This document shows positions 10,501 to 19,025 of a DNA stretch of 64,000 bases, one piece after another (the stretch's first letter is position 1; each line of letters opens with the position of its first letter). The position numbers were made by a program, and so were the translations under genes. The notes under the pieces are model-generated. The model saw only the letters and a program-made list of their open reading frames with translations, made no database searches and had not been told where the DNA came from. The DNA lies in contig DATGIL010000095.1 in assembly GCA_035295745.1 (NCBI GenBank), forward strand, positions 1 to 64,000, written 5' to 3'. Source of the DNA: JAIQFL01 sp035295745. Lineage in GTDB: Bacteria > Acidobacteriota > Terriglobia > Bryobacterales > Bryobacteraceae.

Positions 10501-11076
10501 GCCGCGGAGGGAGTATTCCCCCACCATTTCCACCGGTTCGCGGCGCTCGTAACCGATGCTCACGAGGTGAGCGATCACCTCTTCGAGAGGCAACTCGTCA
10601 CCGACCCGCAGTTTGAGCGCAATCTGCCGGTAGAACTCGCCGGACTCGATGCGCAACATGGCAGAAGCAACGGGCAGGATCGTAATCGGCACCCGCTGCG
10701 AAGCAAGGCGCCACAATCCGATGGCTCGCTCTTCCAGGATCTCGGCGTGCGGGGAGAGGTTCTGCAACGGCACTACATCCAGTGCGGGAAGCAGTTGCGG
10801 GCCGTGGCGATCGTCAGCGGCGAACAGGCCGAAAAAAGTGTTGACGGCCTCGAAGAGGGCTTCGGCTTGCTTATTCCCGCCAACTACGACAAGCAGAGGA
10901 CGACCGGTCGCCTGCCACATCAGCACCGAATAGGCGGCCTTGGCAGTCGTCGTGAGTCCCGAAAGCGAAACGTCGCTACTGGAGCCGCCAGCGGTGGTCA
11001 GGTGATGTAGTGCATCCTGAAACGCGGGATGGCGGCCCAGTTCCAGGAAGAGATCTCGAACGGCAGGATGGATCAA
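7579..11076 (-). CDS. mfd: Transcription-repair coupling factor Mfd
   Basis: The 1165-residue protein has the full Mfd layout: a UvrB-like N-terminal module (1-about 340), an RNA-polymerase-interacting CarD-like domain around 490-560 (GDFVVHSEHGVAQYLGL), a RecG-type translocase with Walker A GDVGYGKTE, DEEQ box VDEEQRFG and motif VI QLRGRVGRS, and the C-terminal TRCF domain. Mfd removes RNA polymerase stalled at lesions and recruits UvrA. Length is normal. The start overlaps the stop of the upstream heptose nucleotidyltransferase gene by 4 bp (ATGA), which implies translational coupling. Confidence 0.98.
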   Translation of the reverse strand: MIHPAVRDLFLELGRHPAFQDALHHLTTAGGSSSDVSLSGLTTTAKAAYSVLMWQATGRPLLVVVGGNKQAEALFEAVNTFFGLFAADDRHGPQLLPALDVVPLQNLSPHAEILEERAIGLWRLASQRVPITILPVASAMLRIESGEFYRQIALKLRVGDELPLEEVIAHLVSIGYERREPVEMVGEYSLRGGILDVFSPEGSKPVRIDLFGDQVESIRRFDVESQRSVLKIEDCTLLPLTEYQKSRALLVELGELMRAADIPGRDLPPPGEPFPGWELVAPMIRPRKSSVFALLDHPIVVWDEPDEVGAAAERFWKRLEQIERSPAYDPERIFLSWDELQRRAAASPRIALKELEIGWEKEGAFHISTRPSLAFHGNMQVAIAEARTLVENGNRVAFFASSTGEIERVADILNEYAIPYQLGLEQFDSTPAYLAERAYHAGAVASIYLVKGLIRRGTAFQDSHLVVFGSEDLFETSELVARAPSSKSALATFSADLIDLKPGDFVVHSEHGVAQYLGLREIQQGESKGDYMLLEYSGGAKLYVPLTRMDLIQRFRGAGEAKPALDRMGGATWTRTKTRIKAKMRDMADELLKLYASRKMAEGFAFSADSNWQREFEDAFEFSETRDQLSAIKEIKRDMESEQPMDRLLCGDVGYGKTEVVMRAAFKALGDGKQVVVLAPTTVLAFQHFETFKRRFQPFPVRVEMFSRFRSPKELKAALADLAEGKVDLAIGTHRLLSQDVEFRDLGLVIVDEEQRFGVKHKERLKQLKKSVDHVSMSATPIPRTLHMSLLGLRDMSVIETPPKDRLAISTVVAPFQPELIRAAMELELARGGQIYFLHNRVDSIWARAAMLQELSPNSKIGVGHGQMGEQELEKTMLQFMRHEFDILVCTTIIENGLDIPLANTMIVENAERYGLSELYQLRGRVGRSNRRAYAYLLVPPDTELTEIAKKRLAALKEFSDLGAGFKIAALDLELRGAGNLLGGEQHGHINSVGFDTYVRLLDETVRELKGEEIVPEVHSALNLGLDIRIPTDYISDENQRLRAYRQIANANDAAARERAEKELEDRYGAVPEAVRNLLAYSALKTLAEQIGVEAIDRRHNLLNVKFHPGTRVDPARLMGIVSKTKGAQFTPAGVLLLPLEGLTAAADVLRFLSEKLEQLITERK

Positions 11077-11546
11077 GGTTTTTGAGTGAGCAACAATTCT
11101 ACAATATTAGTGGTGGAGTAGCCGGGTTCTAGCGGCACAGTAAGCACCTGGCCTCCGGCAGCCTCCACCTCTTCCCTTCCGGCGATGAAGTGCGACCAAT
11201 CGGCACCTTTCAACAGGATGTCCGGGAGAACTTCCGAGATCAGTTCGCGGGGGGTATCCTCATCGAACAGAGTCGCGGCATCCACCGCCTCTAAAGAAAC
11301 CGCGAGCGCCACGCGGTCGGTTTCCGGCAGCAGTGGACGTGCGGATCCTTTGGCGCGACGCACGCTGGCGTCTGAATTCAATGCCAGGATGAGGCGGTCG
11401 CCCAGCGATCGCGCCTGTTCGAGCAGCCGCACGTGACCGGGATGAAGCAGATCGTAGCAGCCGTTTGTAAAGACCACAGTGCGGCCCTCCTGTTTCCAGC
11501 GACGGCGCAGGTCGAGGAGTTCCAGACGGCGGCAGAAGATTCCCAC
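11073..11546 (-). CDS. rfaE2: D-glycero-beta-D-manno-heptose 1-phosphate adenylyltransferase
   Basis: The 157-residue protein is a cytidylyltransferase-fold enzyme with the nucleotide-binding motif TNGCYDLLHPGHVRLLEQA (about 27-45), a central NSDASVRR segment and a C-terminal STT motif. Length and sequence fit the stand-alone nucleotidyltransferase half of HldE/RfaE, which makes ADP-heptose for lipopolysaccharide core. The kinase half is not in this window. It overlaps mfd by 4 bp, so it is the promoter-proximal gene of a two-gene unit. Confidence 0.93.
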   Translation of the reverse strand: MGIFCRRLELLDLRRRWKQEGRTVVFTNGCYDLLHPGHVRLLEQARSLGDRLILALNSDASVRRAKGSARPLLPETDRVALAVSLEAVDAATLFDEDTPRELISEVLPDILLKGADWSHFIAGREEVEAAGGQVLTVPLEPGYSTTNIVELLLTQKP

Positions 11547-11584
11547 GGATTACCAGTGTAGCGAAAGGCGACGGACTTTGGCCC

Positions 11585-12250
11585 TCAGGAGGATGGCGGA
11601 TCTCCTGCGGAATCGACGAACAGAGCGTGGTAGATCAGGTGGGTGGCCGCGTCGATCCATCGGTCCAACTCCGGCTCCGGCATGTGCACGGCCTGAGCCA
11701 GGAAGTTCCAGAAGAAACTGTCCATGGCTCGCGCCAATCCCGGGATGTCCACCCGCGGCCGTGCGCCTCGCAGTTGTTGGAGCATAGTAAAGAACGCCGT
11801 GACGCGCATCGTGGTCCACGCCTGGATTTCGATTTGCTTGCGAGCCAGATCCGCATCCGAAAACGCCGCTTCCTGGAAAGCGCGCCAGGCCCCGAGGTAT
11901 TGCAGGTCGGTGGCGAAGGCGCGAAGCAGAAAGCCGCGAAGGCCGGCGCGAATGTCGGCGAACTCGGTCGGCCGCAGGTCGAGGCGCGTAAAACGATCGA
12001 GCAACTCGTCCATCAGTGCGAGGAGCAATTGGCGCTTCGAGCGGTAATGCAAGTAGAAGCCCCCGACGGCCAAATCGGCACGAGTGGCGATCTCCTGAAT
12101 GGAGGTATTCTCGTAGCCTTTTTCGCCGAAAAGAGCGAGGCCCGCCGATTTCAGGCGCGCGCGTTTTTCGAGACTTCGCTTCTGGTGCGGCTCGGCTGGA
12201 AGATCTTCATCCGCCAGAAGATTGGGACGTGGGTTGCGAGTTTCCGTCAT
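11585..12250 (-). CDS. TetR/AcrR-family transcriptional regulator
   Basis: The N-terminal helix-turn-helix is clear: ALFGEKGYENTSIQEIATRA followed by GGFYLHYRSKRQLL, the standard TetR signature. The C-terminal ligand-binding half is helical. I place the start at ATG 12250 (MTETRNP), giving 221 residues, because the frame upstream runs through the coding region of the preceding gene in another frame. The ATG overlaps the TGA of that membrane-protein gene (ATGA), so the regulator is translationally coupled to it and may control it. The ligand is unknown. Confidence 0.9.
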   Translation of the reverse strand: MTETRNPRPNLLADEDLPAEPHQKRSLEKRARLKSAGLALFGEKGYENTSIQEIATRADLAVGGFYLHYRSKRQLLLALMDELLDRFTRLDLRPTEFADIRAGLRGFLLRAFATDLQYLGAWRAFQEAAFSDADLARKQIEIQAWTTMRVTAFFTMLQQLRGARPRVDIPGLARAMDSFFWNFLAQAVHMPEPELDRWIDAATHLIYHALFVDSAGDPPSS

Positions 12251-12621
12251 CGCCGCGCGGTGACGCCCACCAGGGCCCCGGCACAACACCAGAGCATCCA
12301 GCCCCCGAAAAGGCCGGCAGTGTCGGGCGCCATATTGGGAAAGACAACAGGGAAGAAGGCGCTGGAGAACGGATCGAGGAGCAAGGTCGGCAACAGTACT
12401 GAGACCGCGCCTGCGGGCCATTGCTCGCGCGGCAGTTGGTAACGCCGGCAGAGTCTGCGCACCAGCCATGCGATCAAGGGAAAGGTGACGGCGAAGAGGA
12501 TCAGTGTCGCGACAGAGTCGCCAGGATGGAGGATGTGCTCTCCCCGCAGGCGCAAGAGCACGGTGCCAGCGACCCAGAAACCCAACCCATAGAGCAAAAG
12601 CGGGAGTCTTAAGTTGAACAT
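12247..12621 (-). CDS. Small four-helix membrane protein (possibly DUF5367-like)
   Basis: From ATG 12621 the protein has 124 residues and four hydrophobic helices (LPLLLYGLGFWVAGTVLLRL, then VATLILFAVTFPLIAWLV, VSVLLPTLLLDPF and a C-terminal GGWMLWCCAGALVGV). The layout recalls DUF5367 membrane proteins, but I am unsure of the family. An earlier TTG (12657) is in frame with a GGAGG next to it, though it would add a polar tail before helix 1. It is coupled by a 4-bp overlap to the TetR gene, its probable regulator. Confidence 0.65.
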   Translation of the reverse strand: MFNLRLPLLLYGLGFWVAGTVLLRLRGEHILHPGDSVATLILFAVTFPLIAWLVRRLCRRYQLPREQWPAGAVSVLLPTLLLDPFSSAFFPVVFPNMAPDTAGLFGGWMLWCCAGALVGVTARR

Positions 12622-12833
12622 GAATTCATATTCTACTATTTTAGTCCTCCATCGCAAGCGCTATTCCAGTTCGCCCCGTGTGGCGCATCCGAGTGCCCAC
12701 GGTCGTATGGTACCGGGCTTCGACACGTCAGCCTTGTGCAGCTTCTGGCACATTGTTCGCCACCATGAGCCCAAGAGCGTGAGGCTGCGGGGTGCACCTC
12801 TGCCTGTTACTTCCGGAGTGGTAACATCGCCAG

Positions 12834-14717
12834 ATGAAAGCCGCCCAATGGATGCTCTTGTACGCGGTGTCGATCGCCTCTATCCAACGCATTCACGCCC
12901 AGACCTTTGAAGTAGCCGAATCGACGATTGCAGAGGAGGCGAAAGCGATGAGCGAGGGGCGCATCACCTCTAAAGCTCTGGTACAGGGATATCTCGACCG
13001 GATCGCAGCATTCGACCATCACGGCCCCCGCCTCAACGCCATCATTACTATTAACCCAAAGGCGCTTCTGGAAGCCGAGGCGCTGGACCGCGAACGCACT
13101 TCGAAAGGTCCGCGGGGGCCTCTGCATGGAATTCCGGTGATCGTCAAGGACAACTACAGCACGGCGGACCTCCAAACCACAGCGGGCAGCATAGCCCTCC
13201 TCGGGTTCGTGCCGGCGAACGATGCGTTTCAGGTGCGAAAGCTGCGCGAGGCCGGGGCTGTGATTATCGGCAAATCCAACCTGCACGAACTGGCTTCCGG
13301 CATCACCACGACCGGCTCCGCATTCGGACAGACGCTGAATCCCTATGACCCGACACGCAATCCGGGTGGTTCGAGCGGCGGCACCGCAGCCGCGATCGCA
13401 GCCAGTTTCGCGGCGGCGGGCATGGGCTCCGACACCTGCGGATCGATTCGCATTCCCGCCTCCTCCAACAACCTGGTCGGCCTGCGGCCTACCAAAGGAC
13501 TCTCAAGCATCACTGGAATTGTTCCTCTTTCCACCACCCAGGATGTAGGTGGACCGCTCGCGCGTTCCGTTGCGGACCTCGCTGTGATGCTCGATGCGAC
13601 GATCGGCGAAGATCCGGCCGATCCGGCCACGCATCTCGCGCCGGGCCAATCGCGGCCGAAATTCACAGAAGCGCTCGATGCCGGAGCGCTGAAAGGCGTG
13701 CACATCGGAATTCTCGAGCCGCTGTTCGGCGATACCTCGGACGACCAGGAGGTCATCCGGATCGTGCGCGCGGCCATTGAGGACTTCAAGAAGGAAGGCG
13801 CTACTGCTGTCGCGGTTCCCATGCCGGAACTGATTGCCAATTTGGACGGCTCATCGGTAATCAACACCGAATTCAAAGAGGACCTGGCGAACTATCTTGC
13901 GAAGAACGGGAACCCGCCGGTTCACTCGCTGGAAGAGATCGTCAACGGCGGGCTGATTCACGCTTCCCTGGAGGGTGTGATGAACACTCGCCTGGCCTCT
14001 AAAGGCCGTGATTCGCACGAATACAAGATCGCCCTCGCCAAGCGAATCGCCATTCAGGAGACCATTCTGAAGCTGATGGAAGACCAAAAGCTGGACGCGT
14101 TGGTCTATCCCACCATGAGGCGGAAGCCGGCGCGAATCGGCGAACCCCAGGGCGGTTCGACCTGCCAACTCAGCGCCTCAACCGGATTCCCCGCCATCAG
14201 CATGCCTGCCGGATTTACGCGAGACGGCCTTCCGGTCGGAGTAGAATTATTCGGTCGCGCGTTTGACGATGCCAAGCTGGTGTCTTATGCCTACGCCTAT
14301 GAGCACGCGACGAATCGGCGCCGCGCTCCAGCGAGAACTCCCGCTCTCGGAGGCCGCACGAAGCCCCTGCTCATCTCCTGGCAATCGAGCGCTCAGGCGA
14401 CAGTGGCCAACCGTACCGTATCGGGGAAGTTCACGTTCGATCGGGCGACCGGTGAACTCACTTACAACATCACATCCACCGGGTTCCCGGAAGGTGATCT
14501 TCTGGGGGCCACCATTCATCGGGCCATAAAAGAGGAGACGGGTCCCGTCATCTCGGTACTGGCTAACCACCCCTTCCAAAGCCTCTCCGGAACGGAAACG
14601 ATCTCGGATTTGGATCGTGAGAAGATGATGTCCGGCGGTTTGTATTTGCGGATCGCCACACGGTCGAAGGGAACCGATAACGTGCGGTTGTCGCTGAAGC
14701 CGCCCGAGCCGAAATGA
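12834..14717 (+). CDS. Secreted amidase-signature enzyme with C-terminal CHRD-like domain
   Basis: The 627-residue protein begins with a signal peptide (MKAAQWMLLYAVSIASIQRIHAQ). Residues 25-500 are an amidase-signature domain: catalytic Lys in GIPVIVKDN (about 105), NPGGSSGGTAAA (about 178-188) with the cis-Ser, and the nucleophile Ser in GSDTCGSIRIPA (about 205). These form the Ser-cisSer-Lys triad. Residues 515-625 (VSGKFTFDRATGELTYNI, later SGGLYLRIAT) resemble a CHRD/chordin-like beta domain, an uncommon partner for an amidase. The substrate is unknown; the signal peptide places it outside the cytoplasm. Confidence 0.88.
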   Translation: MKAAQWMLLYAVSIASIQRIHAQTFEVAESTIAEEAKAMSEGRITSKALVQGYLDRIAAFDHHGPRLNAIITINPKALLEAEALDRERTSKGPRGPLHGIPVIVKDNYSTADLQTTAGSIALLGFVPANDAFQVRKLREAGAVIIGKSNLHELASGITTTGSAFGQTLNPYDPTRNPGGSSGGTAAAIAASFAAAGMGSDTCGSIRIPASSNNLVGLRPTKGLSSITGIVPLSTTQDVGGPLARSVADLAVMLDATIGEDPADPATHLAPGQSRPKFTEALDAGALKGVHIGILEPLFGDTSDDQEVIRIVRAAIEDFKKEGATAVAVPMPELIANLDGSSVINTEFKEDLANYLAKNGNPPVHSLEEIVNGGLIHASLEGVMNTRLASKGRDSHEYKIALAKRIAIQETILKLMEDQKLDALVYPTMRRKPARIGEPQGGSTCQLSASTGFPAISMPAGFTRDGLPVGVELFGRAFDDAKLVSYAYAYEHATNRRRAPARTPALGGRTKPLLISWQSSAQATVANRTVSGKFTFDRATGELTYNITSTGFPEGDLLGATIHRAIKEETGPVISVLANHPFQSLSGTETISDLDREKMMSGGLYLRIATRSKGTDNVRLSLKPPEPK

Positions 14718-14738
14718 CTCTGTTACTGGGAGAGAACT

Positions 14739-15290
14739 ATGAAGTACGAGCGAGTCGCCATCTCCGATGACCGGTTGCCGCGCGCCGCAGCGCCTGCCTA
14801 TCAGCACATCGTAGACACATATGCGAGCGAGACTAACAAGACCGCATCGGTGTGGCGCATGTTCGCGGAGGATGACTTGGGGTGGCGCCCGCACGAACGG
14901 TCGAGCACGGTCGCGGAGATCATGCGGCATCAACTGCTATCGGAGAGGCGATTCTTCGCGGAATTTCTGGGCAGTTTGGAACCATCGGCGAAAGAGGCTC
15001 TTCCGGAGAAGCAGACGGTAGAGGCGTTTGCGGTGCGCCTGGTGGATCTTGCGGTGGGGCGACTCGGCTGGATGAGCGCCTGGGGCGATAAGGAATGGCT
15101 CGGCAACACACAGTTCTTTGATGTGCGGCGGGAACGCATCTGGGTCTTCTGGCGGCGGGTGCTGCACAGCGCCCACCATCGCACGCAACTCACGGTATAT
15201 CTTCGGCTGCTGAATCGGACGGTGCCCTCCACATACGGGCCGACAGCGGATGTAACGTGGAGCGGCGCAGATCCGACCCTGACCGTCTAA
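14739..15290 (+). CDS. DinB-family protein
   Basis: The 183-residue protein has the DinB/YfiT four-helix-bundle pattern: EIMRHQLLSERRFFAEFLG in the first half and WRRVLHSAHHRTQLTVYLR near the C-terminus, where HSAHHRTQ gives the metal-binding His pair. Members are metal-dependent and often act as thiol transferases or have unknown roles. The ATG at 14739 has GGGAGAG just upstream. The gene begins 21 bp after the amidase gene and is probably in the same transcript. Confidence 0.85.
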   Translation: MKYERVAISDDRLPRAAAPAYQHIVDTYASETNKTASVWRMFAEDDLGWRPHERSSTVAEIMRHQLLSERRFFAEFLGSLEPSAKEALPEKQTVEAFAVRLVDLAVGRLGWMSAWGDKEWLGNTQFFDVRRERIWVFWRRVLHSAHHRTQLTVYLRLLNRTVPSTYGPTADVTWSGADPTLTV

Positions 15291-15319
15291 GCTAACACCC
15301 TTGGAAAGGGTCGAGAAAA

Positions 15320-15400
15320 TCGCTTGCTGACGCGCGCAGCTCGCAATCAACGATTGTGTTTGCAATAAGTTATGAGTTGCGACCGTGAGCGAGCGAACCC
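15320..15400. repeat. Dispersed palindromic repeat (family 2), single copy
   Basis: The segment runs from CGCTTGCTGACGCGCGC-AGCTCGC to GAGTTGCGACCGTGAGCGAGCG. It is a diverged copy of the element that forms the tandem array at 57420-57800. The two ends pair partly (GCGCAGCTCGC against GAGTTGCG). It lies between the DinB gene and the methyltransferase gene. Confidence 0.7.
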
Positions 15401-15447
15401 GGTTGGCCCTTTTCAGCGGCCTGCTAAACTGAAGATTGACTCGCACG

Positions 15448-16155
15448 ATGGACCGGACCACCTACACGATTGAAGACCAGGATCGGATGACGCGGGCGAA
15501 GAACTATTTCGCCTGGCAGGACCGCTTGGTCCGGCGAGAATTGGGATGCCGCGTGGTGGAGGTGGGATGCGGCCTCGGCAACTTCACCGGATCTCTGCTC
15601 GATCGCGAGGCCGTCATTGCCGTGGATGTGGAACCGGAATGCGTCGAGCGACTCAAGCAACGCTACTCGGGGCGCACCAATCTGCATACCTTCGTGTGCG
15701 ACGTGGCATCTGCGGGCTTCCGCGAGATCGCGAAACTGCGCCCCGATACCTGCGTGTGCCTGAATGTGCTGGAGCACGTGGAGGACGATGAGACTGCGCT
15801 TCGCGGGATGGCATCCGTCTTAATGCCCGGCGGGGTGATCGTCCTTCTGGTTCCGGCGTTCCCGGTGTTGTACGGGCCGATCGACCGGAACCTGGGCCAC
15901 TACCGGCGATACAGCCGCGGCGGATTGCGAAGCCTGGCGGAGCGGACGGGCCTGCGGATCCGCAAACTGCATTATTCGAACTGCGTCGGCTTTTTCGGCT
16001 GGTGGACCAACGCGCACATCTTGAAGCGCGAAGCGCAGTCGGAGCAGCAGATCGAAGTGTTCGACCGGTACGTAGTGCCGGTGATCTCGGCCGCCGAGCG
16101 ATGGGCACGACCGCCTTTTGGACAGTCGTTGCTCGCGGTGCTGGAAAGGCCGTAG
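15448..16155 (+). CDS. Class I SAM-dependent methyltransferase
   Basis: The 235-residue protein has motif I VVEVGCGLGNFTGSL (about 36-50), an acidic end of strand 2 (AVDVEP), and CLNVLEHVEDDE (motif IV region), all typical of the Methyltransf_11/23 group. It is soluble. I use ATG 15448 rather than the in-frame TTG at 15436. The neighbouring gene on the opposite strand is a membrane glycosyltransferase-like protein, so a role in modifying a lipid or glycan is possible, but nothing in the sequence fixes the substrate. Confidence 0.88.
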   Translation: MDRTTYTIEDQDRMTRAKNYFAWQDRLVRRELGCRVVEVGCGLGNFTGSLLDREAVIAVDVEPECVERLKQRYSGRTNLHTFVCDVASAGFREIAKLRPDTCVCLNVLEHVEDDETALRGMASVLMPGGVIVLLVPAFPVLYGPIDRNLGHYRRYSRGGLRSLAERTGLRIRKLHYSNCVGFFGWWTNAHILKREAQSEQQIEVFDRYVVPVISAAERWARPPFGQSLLAVLERP

Positions 16156-16177
16156 AACACGGTTACTCCATCGTTTC

Positions 16178-16232
16178 GTTGATACGGGGCGGCTCGCAGC
16201 GAGCCTGCGGATTCGCAAGCGATCAGGCGATA
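16178..16232. repeat. Short palindromic repeat related to family 2
   Basis: GGGGCGGCTCGCAGCGAGCC forms a hairpin (GGCTCGC/GCGAGCC) and is followed by CGCAAGCGATC. The same GGCTCGCAGCGAGC core occurs at 56051-56070 after ahcY. It sits between two convergent genes and could slow or stop transcription. Confidence 0.5.
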
Positions 16233-16271
16233 GCGGCGGCGGGCTTCTGGAACCACAACTAAGCGCGGCGA

Positions 16272-18005
16272 TCACTCCACCGGCAAGAACGGCCCGGCGC
16301 TCACGGGATAGGGAACCAGCTTGGGAGGCTGCGCGTCGGGCTCCATCAGCCACACCTTGCGGTCGGGATAGAGCGCCTTCAGCTTCGCGTTATCGTCGGG
16401 ATTGAGTTCGAGCGCCCACACGACGCGCGCTTGGTCGATATCGGCGTCGTTGTGAATCCACTCCAGGTAGCCGTGCGTGGGGAAATAGCGCACGAACACC
16501 AGTTGGCGTCCGGGCTCCGCCTGGAGACGCTTCTCCACCGCGATCCGCCCTTCCACGTCGCCGAAATTGATGCCGGGCGCGGTTTCGAAGGCGGTCATCG
16601 ACCAGAGGATCTGCTCATCTCCCTGCGCATGCACAAAGTACCAGAACAGAAAATGCGCGGCGCAAAGGAAAAGAATGCCCGCCGCTGCAAAGCTGCCACC
16701 CCGCCAATCTCCAAGCTGCCATTCGCTCAGACGCTGGAGTCCGAGAATGGCGACCAGCAAAAACAGACACGTCTCGGCCGCGAGGTAATGCACAAAAAAG
16801 TAGGGATACACATTGGTGCCGAGCGCAAACAGCAGAAATGTGAGAACGATCCAGAGATACCGGTATTCGCGCAGTAACGGCAGGAAGAACAGCAGGGCCA
16901 CGCACAGTGGCGCCAGGAAAAAGAAACGGTAGAATCCGGCGCGGCTGCCCAGGCGGTCGAAGTAAGTCCCAAGCGTCTCGGTTTCCTCGCCATGTACACG
17001 CGCCTGGCCGGCGTAGTAGAGTTGCTGGGCTTCGGTTAGGGTGTTATGCGGCACGGCATTCGGCTGAAAAGTGAAGGTGGTGGGGACGCCGTACTGGTAT
17101 CGGCTGAGCGCGTACGGTAGAGTGGTCCAGTTCCCGGTAACTGCATGGTTGTGGAGGAGGAGCAGAGCGGCCGCGGGGAGAAAGGCCAGAAGTGCCGGCC
17201 TGGCAATCTTGAAAAGGCGGCTCCATTCCTGGCGGCGCAGTTCGGGCAGAAAGAACAGAATGATGCTGAGATCGAGGAACAGCGATTCGAAGGGCCGGGT
17301 GATCATCTGCAACCCGACTCCGATCCCCAGCAGCACCGCGTCGCGAGTTTGCCAGCGCTCGCGAATCCGAGGCAGGGCCCCGAAGACCAGGCACCCGGCG
17401 ATTCCCGAAACGGCGCCACCCCAATAGCGATTCATCCAGGCATTGAGGGGCCCAAACTCGCACACTGCCAACAGGCCGCCGACGAGCGCCCATCCGGACG
17501 ACGTCCAGCCGCGGAGCGCCCAATAGCACAGCGCGCAGAGCACGCCCATAGAGAGGAGCACGCCGGCCCAGGGCAGACCGAACAGAAGCTCTCCCAACGC
17601 AAGTGCGAGGCCTGGTCCCAGCGCGTAGATCGAACTGTAGCTGGGTTCCTGCAAGGCGAAAGTGGTCTCGAAGAATCTGTGCATCGGGTGGGTGGGATTC
17701 GCCAGGCGAAAGTGAGCGAGCGTGTCGCCGAGAAGGACGTAACTGAAGTCGTCGGAGCCGGCGGGTGTGGGAACGGGCTGGAGAGGCAGTAGTCCAACCC
17801 TGAGGACGATGACGAGCGCGCACAAGAAGAGCATGCACCAGATCGGCCTGCGAGCCAATCGTACCGCGGCAAGCACACACCATGCTCGCGCGAACACCAA
17901 TCCCACCAGGATGAGGACGAGACCGAATTCGACGAAGTCCGACCCGCCGAATCCTATGGGATTGTGCAGCGGCAGAAAGGAGCGAAACAGGTGGAACAGA
18001 TACAT
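16272..18005 (-). CDS. Polytopic membrane protein, GT-C glycosyltransferase-like
   Basis: The 577-residue protein has about ten to twelve membrane helices in the N-terminal 440 residues and an extracytoplasmic C-terminal domain. The first loop after helix 2 contains DDFSYVLLGDTLAHFRLANP, which has the acidic pair and length expected of GT-C transferases that use polyprenyl-phosphate sugars. The C-terminal domain (about 455-570) reads like a soluble alpha/beta domain (VFVRYFPTHGYLEWIHNDAD). It resembles hypothetical mannosyltransferases found in Acidobacteriota. The sugar and acceptor are unknown. Confidence 0.75.
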   Translation of the reverse strand: MYLFHLFRSFLPLHNPIGFGGSDFVEFGLVLILVGLVFARAWCVLAAVRLARRPIWCMLFLCALVIVLRVGLLPLQPVPTPAGSDDFSYVLLGDTLAHFRLANPTHPMHRFFETTFALQEPSYSSIYALGPGLALALGELLFGLPWAGVLLSMGVLCALCYWALRGWTSSGWALVGGLLAVCEFGPLNAWMNRYWGGAVSGIAGCLVFGALPRIRERWQTRDAVLLGIGVGLQMITRPFESLFLDLSIILFFLPELRRQEWSRLFKIARPALLAFLPAAALLLLHNHAVTGNWTTLPYALSRYQYGVPTTFTFQPNAVPHNTLTEAQQLYYAGQARVHGEETETLGTYFDRLGSRAGFYRFFFLAPLCVALLFFLPLLREYRYLWIVLTFLLFALGTNVYPYFFVHYLAAETCLFLLVAILGLQRLSEWQLGDWRGGSFAAAGILFLCAAHFLFWYFVHAQGDEQILWSMTAFETAPGINFGDVEGRIAVEKRLQAEPGRQLVFVRYFPTHGYLEWIHNDADIDQARVVWALELNPDDNAKLKALYPDRKVWLMEPDAQPPKLVPYPVSAGPFLPVE

Positions 18006-18329
18006 CGGCGCTAGATTCTATTGTGGCAAAGAGCGCGCGGCTGAAGTCGTAAGCAGATTCGGGAAGTTCAGAGGCAGCAACGAAAACGCACTGCAGTCGG
18101 GACTTGCTGGCCGCGCGGAAGGCGTCGACAAGAACGCGACTCGCAACAGGAGCGTTTGCGCCACGGCTGCCCGCGAAGATCTTTACACACTTCAAGGGCG
18201 AGGCCGCAGGGTCCAGGAAACCCGCGTGCACCGGTCGATCGGCCCAGAAGAGTCAAGAGGAATTCTGTCAGTGCCCAGACCCGACAATCAACTCGCATCG
18301 GTGCGGAGGTAAGATTGAGATGGTGAATT
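18006..18329. other. Divergent intergenic region with decayed REP copy
   Basis: This 324-bp gap lies between two genes transcribed away from each other and should hold both promoters, though none is clear. It contains one degraded REP element (18119-18164, listed separately). No additional gene is supported. Confidence 0.6.
18119..18164 (+). repeat. Degenerate REP copy
   Basis: AAGGCGTCGACAAGAACG-CGACTCGC-AACAGGAGCG-TTTGCGCCACGG aligns along its whole length with the REP consensus found at 25671-25718. The first hairpin is destroyed and the second is damaged, while the outer TTTGCGCCAC end is intact. It is a decayed, single REP without partner. Confidence 0.65.
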
Positions 18330-18953
18330 ATGAATAAACGGGTCTTCTTGACCGCAACTATACTTAGCGCCCTAGTGCTATCGGCTCGCTCAGGAGTTCC
18401 GACAACCGGGGCGAATGCTGAGGGTGAAGCGATGAAGGAGCCTGTCAAGGCTTCGGAAATCGTGACCGCACAACGGGCGTTCTATGAAATCTACAAGCCG
18501 GCACGTGCGTGGGCGGCCGATCTGTTGGCGCTCAGTGTGACCAGCGGCGAACTACCGGATATCAAGAATGAGGGCGGTAAGGCCGGGTTGTGGACTGTCG
18601 TCTTCGTTTCCCCAAGCCGTAAGGAGGCCCGGATCTTCACGTATGCCGTTGCCAACGGCGGAGCTGACATCCGAAAGGGAGTAAACGTGAGCAGCGCGCT
18701 GCCCTGGGCCGGCTCCACACCCACAAGCAAGGCGTTCTCGAGCAGCGAGTTTAAGATTGATTCTGATGCCGCTTACAAAGCCGCATTTGAAAAGGCGGCG
18801 GGCTGGTTGAAGACGCATCCCAACCAGAAGGCCACGTTGCGCCTGGGCAGTGCCTCGCGATACCCAGCGCCCGTGTGGTACGTGATGTGGGGATCCAACA
18901 AAAATGGGTATGCGGCGCTAGTGAATGCCCTGACCGGCGATGTCGTCAAATAG
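18330..18953 (+). CDS. Secreted protein of unknown function
   Basis: The 207-residue protein starts with MNKRVFLTATILSALVLSARS, a signal peptide or anchor. The rest is an alpha/beta sequence with two related segments (KPARAWAADLLALSV and AYKAAFEKAAGWLKTHP) and a Trp-rich end (PVWYVMWGSNKNGYAALVNALTGDVVK). The ending resembles PepSY-like domains, where a short WYV.. strand precedes VNA.TG.V. That is only a resemblance. It is convergent with gspD and 72 bp from its stop. Confidence 0.6.
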   Translation: MNKRVFLTATILSALVLSARSGVPTTGANAEGEAMKEPVKASEIVTAQRAFYEIYKPARAWAADLLALSVTSGELPDIKNEGGKAGLWTVVFVSPSRKEARIFTYAVANGGADIRKGVNVSSALPWAGSTPTSKAFSSSEFKIDSDAAYKAAFEKAAGWLKTHPNQKATLRLGSASRYPAPVWYVMWGSNKNGYAALVNALTGDVVK

Positions 18954-19025
18954 CGCGCGTTCTTCGAAAAAATCGCCAGAGTGGCGAGAGATCACACGCA
19001 GACGGCGCCTTCGGACGTGTCGTGT

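Noticed and set aside
17044..18231. Long minus-strand frame of 395 codons
   Set aside because: It overlaps the membrane glycosyltransferase-like gene in another frame and reads as Arg/Pro-rich shadow sequence of a G+C-rich gene.
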